A stretch of DNA of 44,029 nt from Chitinophagaceae bacterium (GTDB lineage Bacteria; Bacteroidota; Bacteroidia; Chitinophagales; Chitinophagaceae): contig CANFKE010000035.1 in assembly GCA_947447465.1 (NCBI GenBank), forward strand, positions 1 through 44,029, in the 5' to 3' direction. The notes under the pieces are model-generated. The model made no database searches and had not been told where the DNA came from. It worked only from the letters and a program-made list of their open reading frames with translations. Shown here in pieces: positions 22,831-30,659 of this stretch. A program made the position numbers and the translations under genes. Within the stretch, counting starts at the first letter, position 1; each line of letters starts with the position of its first letter.

Positions 22831-25452
22831 ATGATGGATACCCCTAGATATAAAGAACTACAATCAGAACTTGCCGCGCAGACCGATGAAAAGGGAAGGA
22901 TAGACACATTGCTGAGTATTGCTGTAGAAGTGAGGAATTTTGAAGTTGATGAGGCAATGAAAATTGCTGATGAGATCATACAGCGCGCCAGAGCAATATC
23001 TTACACTGCTGCTGTTGGTCATGGTTTAAAAATGAAAGGTTCTTGCCATTGGCTAAAGGGAGAATATGAGGCCGGTATTGAGGCGCTTAAAGAGGGTATG
23101 GCTATTGCTACAAAGATCAAGGATAAACGTATGCAGGCGCGTATCCTTTATTATTTCGGTAACATTTACCGAGATCAGGGCGATCTGGCCAATGTGCTGA
23201 CTCACTTCGAACGTGCATTGACCATCTATGAAGAATTAGGAGATGAATTTTCTCAATCGGTTATACTAACCAGCATATCCAACCTGCTTTACGATCTTAA
23301 TGATTATGATAGTGCGCTTGAATATGCACTTAAATGCCTGCCTATTTTTGAAAGGGCGCGTAGTGTCAATAGTCTGACTAACATATACAACACGCTTGGT
23401 AACATTTATTTCAAAAAAGAGCAATTTACAGAGGCATTACATTATTTCAGCGAAAATATTCAGTTATCAGAGTTTGAGACACTGGCATATATAATGGCAG
23501 AAAGTGGATTAGGTAAGGTGTATTACAAGATGCAGAATTTCGATGAAGCACGTAAATATCTTACCAATGCACTCAATGTAGCCAAACATCTGGGAAATGT
23601 AGAAGTTCAGATCATTTGCGAGTTCTATCTGGGGCGCATGTATATGGACGAAGGCTCTTATCGCAGAGCGTCAGATTACCTCAGTCAGGCTTACGATATG
23701 GCCCTGGAATACAATCGGAGGCATGATCTCATGAGCATTCACGAAATGTTGTCTGCATTGTACGATGCAATGGGTGATATACCTAAGGCATTTCATCATC
23801 TCAAATCTTTTGAGCAGCTTAAAGAAGAGATCTTTAAGCAGAAGATCATCAATGAATTGCGCAATTTACAGGTACGCCAGCAAATTGAGTTGGCACAAAA
23901 GGAAAAAGAAGTTGCGGAACGCACAGCTTTCCTGAAGCATCAATTCATGGCCAATATGAGCCATGAGATACGTACGCCCATGAACGCAATTGTGGGTATG
24001 ACTCGCTTACTTTTATCTAAAGAACCTCAGCCTTCACAATTACGTTATCTCAATGCGATCCAGCAATCAGCAGATAACTTACTGGTGATCATCAATGATA
24101 TTCTTGACCTTTCCAAAATAGAGGCAGGCAAAATTGTCATTGAACATACCGATTTTACTATCAGGGAGGTATTGCAGAGTGTACGAGATATGCTCATGTT
24201 CAAAGCAGAAGAAAAGCACATTTCTCTGCGCATTACTACAGATAAAGATATTCCTAACAGGCTCATTGGTGATCCTACAAGACTCAATCAGGTATTGATC
24301 AATCTTGCCGGCAATGCGGTCAAGTTTACTGAACGGGGTTATGTTGAAATAAAAACCAGTCTCATTAAAAGAGCCAGCAAACTATGGATACAGTTCGATG
24401 TCATTGATACAGGTATTGGTGTATCTCCCGATTATGTGGATAAAATATTTGATAGTTTCACTCAAGCCGGTAGCGATGTGGCACGTAAATATGGGGGTAC
24501 AGGGCTTGGATTGACCATTTCTCGTCAGTTAGTTACTTTAATGAATGGAGATATCTCCGTGAAAAGTGAACTGCAGAAGGGAACAACATTCACAGTTGTT
24601 ATTCCTTTTGAGGAAGCAACAGTGCAGGAGAGTGATATGAAAGATGGAATGTTGGACGCCACTGCAATGGAGCGATTGAACAATATGAGAGTATTGTTGG
24701 TAGAAGACAATGATTTCAACAGAATGGTTGCTGAAGATACCCTAAAGGAACTGATCCCGTCAATGGCTCTGGACATTGCAGTAAATGGTGAAGATGCTAT
24801 CAACAGGCTTAAAGCAGATACTTATGATGTCGTTTTGATGGATATTCAAATGCCGGTAATGGATGGCCTCACCGCTACTCATTACATTCGCAATAAGATG
24901 GAAGAACCTTCAAAAAGTGTCAAGATCATTGCAATGACTGCCAATGTGCTGCAGGAAGATGTTCAGCAGTATCTTGATGCAGGTATGAATGCTTATGTGT
25001 CTAAACCATTCCATGTTGATGAATTGTTGCTGAAGATGTACGAAGTGATGGGTAATAATACTCCATCCGCCAATAATAAAAAGAAAGACCCTATGCCCGA
25101 AGAGAAACCATTGCCGGAAACAGTAACAGACAGAATGTTCTTGAAACAGTTTACCGGTGGAAAACCTGATAAAATGCAGAAATATATCTCCATGTTCCTT
25201 GATAATGCACCTAAGCTCCTGAGCAGCATAGATGCAGCAATGGAAACCAAAGATTACCCTTCGGTAAAAATAGCGGCACATTCTCTTAAACCTCAGCTCT
25301 CTTATATGGGGGTTAAAGAGGAAGTAAGTAATATTCTGCTTATTGAGCAGTCTGCAGGTTCATCCTCTCAACAGGAAAAATTACCCGAACTCATTAAATT
25401 GTTGAAAAGGGTTTGCGCAAAAGCATTTGAAGAGTTAAAGAATATAGAATAG
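22831..25452 (+). CDS. TPR-containing hybrid histidine kinase with receiver and HPt domains
   Basis: 873 residues with no signal peptide or membrane helix, so cytoplasmic. Order: TPR repeats (about 30-330), a short coiled coil (about 335-372), then HisKA with phospho-acceptor His378 in FMANMSHEIRTPMNAI. The ATPase domain follows with the N box (LINLAGNAVKFTERG), DTGIG and GGTGLGL. A receiver domain has LLVEDNDFN, phospho-acceptor Asp671 (LMDIQMPVMDG) and SKPF. The C-terminal HPt domain has His817 (AAHSLKPQ). This is a complete phosphorelay in one polypeptide. TPRs replace a membrane sensor, so the input is probably a cytosolic protein or peptide. A stand-alone receiver gene begins 80 bp downstream and is the obvious relay partner. 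Confidence 0.93.
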   Translation: MMDTPRYKELQSELAAQTDEKGRIDTLLSIAVEVRNFEVDEAMKIADEIIQRARAISYTAAVGHGLKMKGSCHWLKGEYEAGIEALKEGMAIATKIKDKRMQARILYYFGNIYRDQGDLANVLTHFERALTIYEELGDEFSQSVILTSISNLLYDLNDYDSALEYALKCLPIFERARSVNSLTNIYNTLGNIYFKKEQFTEALHYFSENIQLSEFETLAYIMAESGLGKVYYKMQNFDEARKYLTNALNVAKHLGNVEVQIICEFYLGRMYMDEGSYRRASDYLSQAYDMALEYNRRHDLMSIHEMLSALYDAMGDIPKAFHHLKSFEQLKEEIFKQKIINELRNLQVRQQIELAQKEKEVAERTAFLKHQFMANMSHEIRTPMNAIVGMTRLLLSKEPQPSQLRYLNAIQQSADNLLVIINDILDLSKIEAGKIVIEHTDFTIREVLQSVRDMLMFKAEEKHISLRITTDKDIPNRLIGDPTRLNQVLINLAGNAVKFTERGYVEIKTSLIKRASKLWIQFDVIDTGIGVSPDYVDKIFDSFTQAGSDVARKYGGTGLGLTISRQLVTLMNGDISVKSELQKGTTFTVVIPFEEATVQESDMKDGMLDATAMERLNNMRVLLVEDNDFNRMVAEDTLKELIPSMALDIAVNGEDAINRLKADTYDVVLMDIQMPVMDGLTATHYIRNKMEEPSKSVKIIAMTANVLQEDVQQYLDAGMNAYVSKPFHVDELLLKMYEVMGNNTPSANNKKKDPMPEEKPLPETVTDRMFLKQFTGGKPDKMQKYISMFLDNAPKLLSSIDAAMETKDYPSVKIAAHSLKPQLSYMGVKEEVSNILLIEQSAGSSSQQEKLPELIKLLKRVCAKAFEELKNIE

Positions 25453-25497
25453 AAAAATATATTGAACAGATAATAAGGCATATTATTTTTTCATGAT

Positions 25498-25505
25498 TAC
25501 TTTTG
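25498..25505 (+). promoter_or_regulatory. -7 element of receiver gene
   Basis: TACTTTTG, an exact match 27 nt before ATG 25533, suggests the receiver can also be expressed apart from the kinase. Confidence 0.45.
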
Positions 25506-25532
25506 TAGATTAGTTACCGAATACACACTTAT

Positions 25533-26036
25533 ATGGCCATAGATCAAAGTACACAATACATTTTCCTCGTTGACGACGAGCCGATCCAGAACGAAATGCT
25601 GAAAGACTATCTGTCTGAACGTTTTGACTATAAGATCAAAACTTATGATAGTGGTGAGGGCGCTGTAAAGGATTTACAGCTCAATCCTCAGGTCATTGTT
25701 TTGGACTATCACCTCAATGCTCATTTGCCTAATGCGCAAAATGGGGTAGAGGTGCTTAAAACGATCAAAGAAATGCACCCGGATGCTAAGGTTATCATGT
25801 TGTCGGGTCAGGATAAGATCGAGATAGCGGTTGATAGTATGAAGTATGGTGCCTATGATTATGTTATCAAAGGTGAAACTGCGTTCTCTCGTATGGAAAA
25901 CATCATCAACAATATCGATGAGTTGACCAACATTAAAGCGGCAAACAAAACTTATAAAGCAATCATTACTTCATTGATCGTAGGCTTGATATTCATTATC
26001 TTGTTATCGATCTTTATGGTAATGCGATTGAGATAA
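25533..26036 (+). CDS. Stand-alone response regulator receiver with C-terminal membrane anchor
   Basis: 167 residues. The receiver domain (about 8-130) has Asp14/Asp15 (FLVDDEP), phospho-acceptor Asp58 (VIVLDYHL), Ser91 (MLSGQD) and Lys113 (VIKGE), so it should be competent for phosphorylation. Instead of an output domain, a short linker (NIKAANKTYK) leads to one hydrophobic helix at about 143-164, ending MVMRLR. With no signal peptide, the topology would be tail-anchored with the receiver in the cytoplasm. It follows the hybrid kinase by 80 bp. Its output is presumably protein-protein contact at the membrane; this is inference. Confidence 0.88.
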   Translation: MAIDQSTQYIFLVDDEPIQNEMLKDYLSERFDYKIKTYDSGEGAVKDLQLNPQVIVLDYHLNAHLPNAQNGVEVLKTIKEMHPDAKVIMLSGQDKIEIAVDSMKYGAYDYVIKGETAFSRMENIINNIDELTNIKAANKTYKAIITSLIVGLIFIILLSIFMVMRLR

Positions 26037-26053
26037 GAAATGCGTTTTCTTAT
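26033..26053 (+). terminator. Possible weak terminator overlapping the receiver stop codon
   Basis: An 8-bp A/T-rich stem ATAAGAAA with its complement around a TGCGT loop. It has no long T tract and is low in GC, so this is tentative. Confidence 0.25.
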
Positions 26054-26140
26054 TAGTGCTTAATACGTTCTCTATAAAGTAGACGTTGAAATACTTTATT
26101 GCTTAGGGGGACGAGGTTAAATAAAACCAACCAAAACAAA

Positions 26141-27226
26141 ATGAAAACTGCATTAGGATTAATTCTCGCTGCGTCGGTCACCATTATGGGTAATTCCGCT
26201 AACGCGCAAGTGAAGAAAACTACACAGACAACCGTAAAAAAAACGGTTACAAACAATACGCCTGCTACAACTGTCACTAAAACAACAACTGTTGTTAAGA
26301 AAGATACAGTTGTGAAGCATAAAATTGTAAAGAAGTATAAACCAAAACCAAAGGCTTCTCAAAAAGAGGAAACCATTGAGATCGCCAATAGTGATGGTGC
26401 TACAGTTATTGAAGTTACTGATGGAAAGACCTATGTTAACGGAGAACTGATATCTTCTGACAATCAAAAAGGTAAGCGTCGTATTGTCATCAACAATAAG
26501 GAAAAGGAAGAAAAGTTCGAAAAGACGAACCCCATTCCGGAAGATGAGTATATAGATCATTCTCGCCGTACAGTATTGGGTGTACTGACAGATCAATTTG
26601 GTGATTATGATGGTGCCCATGTTAGTTCTGTGGTTCGCAACAGTCCTGCTGATGAGGCTGGCTTGTTGCCCGGAGATCTGATCATTCGCATCAATGGTCG
26701 CGAAATAAGAGATTCTCGAGATCTTGTTAGTGCTATCAACGATCATGATGGAGGTGAAAGAATAATGATCACTTATGATCGTCGTGGTCGCATACTGCAT
26801 GCTGAAGCTGAATTAGCGGAAACAAGCCTTGGCCATAGAAACCAGACTTACGAATATACCGTGCCTGATCTTCATGGTAATCGCAGGATCCCCGGCCCAT
26901 TCCTCAACGCATACACTTATAATACTGTAGATAACTATTTCGACTATACCCCGCAAATGGGCATCACTGCTGAAGGGGCAAAGAATGGAAGAGGTGTGGC
27001 TATACTGGATGTTAAGCCTAACTCTCCGGCAGATTATGCAGGACTTCAGAATGGTGATGTGCTGATTCGCCTGGACCATCTTCGGGTAACGACTGTGGGT
27101 GATATTCAGGATATTCTCGATGATACATGGCCTAATCAGAAAGTGGCTATAGAATTTAAGAGAGATGGTGTTATCATGTACACTTACATGAGGTTCACAA
27201 AAGAGAAAACCAGAAAAGAATTGTAA
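26141..27226 (+). CDS. Periplasmic double-PDZ domain protein
   Basis: 361 residues from ATG 26141; an upstream TTG at 26099 is not needed. The signal peptide ends NANAQ at about residue 24. A Thr/Lys/Val-rich basic linker (about 25-75) is followed by two PDZ domains: PDZ1 about 145-230 (LGVLTDQFGDYDGAHVSSVV, then SPADEAGLLPGDLIIRINGR) and PDZ2 about 270-355 (MGITAEG, NSPADYAGLQNGDVLIRLDH). There is no trypsin-like or other protease domain, unlike HtrA/DegP. It may be an adaptor or regulator of envelope proteolysis, but partner and role are unknown. Confidence 0.85.
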   Translation: MKTALGLILAASVTIMGNSANAQVKKTTQTTVKKTVTNNTPATTVTKTTTVVKKDTVVKHKIVKKYKPKPKASQKEETIEIANSDGATVIEVTDGKTYVNGELISSDNQKGKRRIVINNKEKEEKFEKTNPIPEDEYIDHSRRTVLGVLTDQFGDYDGAHVSSVVRNSPADEAGLLPGDLIIRINGREIRDSRDLVSAINDHDGGERIMITYDRRGRILHAEAELAETSLGHRNQTYEYTVPDLHGNRRIPGPFLNAYTYNTVDNYFDYTPQMGITAEGAKNGRGVAILDVKPNSPADYAGLQNGDVLIRLDHLRVTTVGDIQDILDDTWPNQKVAIEFKRDGVIMYTYMRFTKEKTRKEL

Positions 27227-27247
27227 TATCTGATTGCTATTTTTCGG

Positions 27248-27280
27248 GAGCGCAAAGGTATCTTTGCGCTCTTTAATTTT
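27248..27280 (+). terminator. Terminator after PDZ gene
   Basis: A perfect 10-bp stem GAGCGCAAAG (27248-27257) with its complement at 27262-27271, GTAT loop, and a TTTAATTTT tail. Confidence 0.88.
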
Positions 27281-27380
27281 AAATATGATCTACAATTGCA
27301 CATTTTCAGTAGCACGAAGAGAAGTGATACCATCGTGATAATAACAGTAAAAGACCCTCTTCAAAGTAATTGACAATACA

Positions 27381-28850
27381 ATGAGCATGACCGCCAGCAA
27401 TTCATACCGCAATTGGTTTATATTCGGACTGTTAGTTCAGGTCATAGCTGCATGTTTTAGTGTGGGTTGGTTACATCCCGATGAGCATTTCCAGATATTC
27501 GAGTTCTATAATTACAAGCGAGGCCTGTCTCCGCTTTCTGATCTGCCTTGGGAATATGGTGCTAAGTGCCGATCTGCACTGCAACCATTTATTGTGTATT
27601 GTTATTCAGTAGTATTGAATGCTATTGGTATTTCAAGTCCTTTTTTTCTTGCTTTCTTATTGCGTCTGTCAATGGGGGTGCTCACCTGGTTCACTGCCAT
27701 CAGGCTGATCAAAGTGTTGACCCCGGGTTTCACAACGGAAAAAGGAGCAAATATGTTTGCCGTATGCAGCCTGTTCCTATGGTTCGTACCATACCTGGGT
27801 GTTAGGTTCTCAGCCGAAACCATCTCAGCTGATCTTTTTTTTCTGGCGATTTCGTTAATGCTGCAGTCGGGAAAACGATCATTCTTATCCCTGTCCGTAA
27901 TAGGTTTGCTGCTCGGGTTTACATTATTTTTCCGCTTACAAATGAGCTTTGCCTTTGTAGGTTTGGGTATATGGATCCTTTTTGTAGCAAAATGGCCGGT
28001 TAAACACTGGTCGATCATTGTATTGTTTGCAATTGTTGCGATGGGGCTATCTGTTTGTGTCGATCACTGGTACTATAACGAATGGGTATTTGCACCCTAC
28101 AATTATTTCAATGTCAACATTGTTCAGAATGTAGCTGCGAAGTTTGGGGTATTCCCTTGGTATTATTATTTCCCTCAGTTTATAGAGAAGGGAATTGCCC
28201 CCATAGCTCTGGTAATGTTATTTTTCTTTTTTAAGGGTGTTTGGAAACGTCCGCTCGATCTGTTTTCCCTTGTTTGTATTACCTTTTTCTTGGGCCACTT
28301 CTTTATTGGTCATAAGGAACTCCGGTTCTTATTTCCAGCTTCATTTGCATTTATCTATGTGGCTGGCAGAGCTTTCGATGATCTGGTGCCGGTATTAACT
28401 GAAAAGAAAATATACAAGGTCATATTCAAAGTTCTTGTGGTAGTGAACATCGGTGTGTTGATATTTAAAATATTGACACCATCTAAAGAACTGGTAAAAT
28501 ACTACAGCTTTATTTACAACTATGCGCAGCATAGGCCTACGCAAATAATAGCATTCGAAAAATCTCCCTATAAAGAGGATAAGGCAGAATGTAATTTTTA
28601 TAAACCTCTTCCGGGTACTATAGAGATAACGGTGCTCAACGATACGTCATCGCTCAGAAATGTGCTGACACCCGACAATAAGCGATCTGTAATTTTTCTC
28701 GGTACAAGCCTTCACCCTCCTAAGGAGTTGGACGGCTACAGAACAGAGTTACTCTATTGCCAACTTCCCGGTTGGCTGCTTAAATACAATTTTAATCACT
28801 GGCAAGACCGTTCTTTTATTTGGGCAGTATTTCGCGTCTATCCTAAATAA
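27381..28850 (+). CDS. GT22-type (PIG-B/ALG9-like) mannosyltransferase
   Basis: 489 residues with about nine to ten membrane helices up to about residue 375 and a soluble C-terminal region. The first luminal loop carries HPDEHFQIFEF (Asp/Glu pair as in GT-C enzymes) and LPWEYGAKCRSALQPF. The later HKELRFLFP is the hallmark HKExRFxxP motif of family GT22, which includes eukaryotic GPI and N-glycan alpha-mannosyltransferases. Expected chemistry is mannose transfer from polyprenyl-phosphate-mannose outside the membrane. The Dpm1-like enzyme at 21870 could make the donor. The acceptor (glycan, lipid or protein) is unknown. There is an alternative start at ATG 27387. Confidence 0.82.
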   Translation: MSMTASNSYRNWFIFGLLVQVIAACFSVGWLHPDEHFQIFEFYNYKRGLSPLSDLPWEYGAKCRSALQPFIVYCYSVVLNAIGISSPFFLAFLLRLSMGVLTWFTAIRLIKVLTPGFTTEKGANMFAVCSLFLWFVPYLGVRFSAETISADLFFLAISLMLQSGKRSFLSLSVIGLLLGFTLFFRLQMSFAFVGLGIWILFVAKWPVKHWSIIVLFAIVAMGLSVCVDHWYYNEWVFAPYNYFNVNIVQNVAAKFGVFPWYYYFPQFIEKGIAPIALVMLFFFFKGVWKRPLDLFSLVCITFFLGHFFIGHKELRFLFPASFAFIYVAGRAFDDLVPVLTEKKIYKVIFKVLVVVNIGVLIFKILTPSKELVKYYSFIYNYAQHRPTQIIAFEKSPYKEDKAECNFYKPLPGTIEITVLNDTSSLRNVLTPDNKRSVIFLGTSLHPPKELDGYRTELLYCQLPGWLLKYNFNHWQDRSFIWAVFRVYPK

Positions 28851-28934
28851 TTGCTTGGATGCTTAATGAAATCTGACCATAGATCATATTTGAATGTGTA
28901 TTAATTGTATCTTAGTAATACTAAATACAACACT

Positions 28935-30554
28935 ATGAGCCGCCTATCATTCTTAGTGCTCCTGTTTTTTGCCATCAATAGCCACGGCCAGGAGTTCTTT
29001 TCTCGTATTTGCAAGCAATACGACACTACTACATATTCTAATGCATTCACTGGTTACTGCGGCCCTGTTCAGCGTTTAACTGACGGGAGTTATCTGACTT
29101 CCAACTTGAGGGGGTATTCCGCATCTGAATCAATTGAATATTTTGGACAAGAGCTAATAAAAACGGATACTGCATTTAGGCCTCAATTTATGCTTACAAG
29201 TGGTTCTTATTTTAATGTAGCGCTTACAGATGGTACTATTGGTGCTGTTAGTAACGAAAATGCTGATACCATTGTATCCGGTATCTCATTTCGAAAAATA
29301 GGAACTGACGGAAATATACTCTCCTCGAAAATTATTCACAGTGATGATTGTCATTTTTTTATCAATGCAGTTGCTGCAGCACCTGCGGGCGTTAAGATGC
29401 TTTCAGTTGAAAATCATGCATCTTCTTTTGGGTATATACCAGTTGCTCCTTTTCTTATAGATCTAGATAACAATGGGTATGTTATTTCTGCTGACAGCAT
29501 ACATATAAATGGTGTTGATCCTATGTATCTTTGGCCGACCTCTATTGATGTCAATGATGCAGGAAATGGCGTAATGGTGATCAATCAATTTCTGGGGACT
29601 CAAATGGTTTATGTTAGTAGTTTACTGGCAGACAATTCAGTATTGTGGGCTAATCAACTATATAGTCCTTATCCTATTGAGCACTATGCCTCCGTTCAAC
29701 TTCCTGATGGTTCAGTAATTTTGGGTACTAGTATTAAATTTCATATTGATAGCGCCCGCAGTATATTATTGAAGTTCTCACCTTCAGGAGCATTGCAATG
29801 GCAAAAAGTAAGTAGTATAGGCTCTGGTATTACATCTTTGAAATTATTGCCCAATGGGAATATTCTTTTGGTCAATGGGTTAAACGCTGGTAATTTCTGC
29901 GGTTGGATTCCTCACGGAGGAAATATGATCACCGAAATGGATACCGCAGGACACGTTATGTGGTCTAATGCTTTTAAACGGCCAATTACAGGTGCACAAT
30001 ACACTGCTTTGGGAACCCCATATATCAAGAGCGCCAATGAATGGTACTTTATTGCTAATACTACTGCTCCTTATCTTGTCAATTTGTTTAATACAGATAG
30101 TAATGGACATGGTATATGTGAACGTGATAATATTAATTATTCGTTTGTCGATACTAGTATCATTTTGGTTACACCTGCTGTTTTAACACTAAGCCCTGTA
30201 CATGTATATGAGGTGTATAGTTCGACTGCTGTGGGTACTTCACCCCAGGAATACAATGATGGTTGTGTCTATGATTATATACCCCCTCCATTATCAGTTG
30301 CAATCAGCTCAAATGATGCATCAGTGGTTCTCTTTCCCAATCCTGCATTTGATAAGATGAATATTAAGATGCCTGTTGGTGAAACAATTAAAGAAGTTAT
30401 GGTTAATGACATGTCAGGTCGGCAATGGTTACATGTTCACCCCAATAGTAATGAGTCGATAGACGTAACCGTTCTACCATCCGGTTGCTACACCGTAATG
30501 ATTGTAACTGATTCACAAAATATTCGATACAGTAAACTGACAATCGTTCATTGA
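28935..30554 (+). CDS. T9SS type A sorting-domain secreted protein
   Basis: 539 residues from ATG 28935; the in-frame TTG at 28905 lies too far upstream of the signal sequence. The signal peptide ends SHGQ at about residue 19. The body is beta-rich with repeated motifs resembling beta-propeller blades (DGSYLTSNL, DGTIGAVSN, DGSVILGTS, NGNILLVNG). The last 80 residues form a type IX secretion C-terminal domain (LFPNPAFDKMNIKM, MSGRQW, LPSGCYTVMIVTD, SKLTIVH). It should be exported across the outer membrane and attached to or released from the surface. Its binding activity is unknown. Confidence 0.88.
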   Translation: MSRLSFLVLLFFAINSHGQEFFSRICKQYDTTTYSNAFTGYCGPVQRLTDGSYLTSNLRGYSASESIEYFGQELIKTDTAFRPQFMLTSGSYFNVALTDGTIGAVSNENADTIVSGISFRKIGTDGNILSSKIIHSDDCHFFINAVAAAPAGVKMLSVENHASSFGYIPVAPFLIDLDNNGYVISADSIHINGVDPMYLWPTSIDVNDAGNGVMVINQFLGTQMVYVSSLLADNSVLWANQLYSPYPIEHYASVQLPDGSVILGTSIKFHIDSARSILLKFSPSGALQWQKVSSIGSGITSLKLLPNGNILLVNGLNAGNFCGWIPHGGNMITEMDTAGHVMWSNAFKRPITGAQYTALGTPYIKSANEWYFIANTTAPYLVNLFNTDSNGHGICERDNINYSFVDTSIILVTPAVLTLSPVHVYEVYSSTAVGTSPQEYNDGCVYDYIPPPLSVAISSNDASVVLFPNPAFDKMNIKMPVGETIKEVMVNDMSGRQWLHVHPNSNESIDVTVLPSGCYTVMIVTDSQNIRYSKLTIVH

Positions 30555-30620
30555 CTTTTCTTGGGTATCCCCATTACTCATCCCTCATTCAGGGTGATAT
30601 GAAATCTATCATATTCCTGC

Positions 30621-30628
30621 TACATTTG
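30621..30628 (+). promoter_or_regulatory. -7 element of M1 peptidase gene
   Basis: TACATTTG, an exact match 31 nt before ATG 30660. Confidence 0.5.
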
Positions 30629-30659
30629 CCTTCGGGTTAATATATGCTCGATTATTTCA

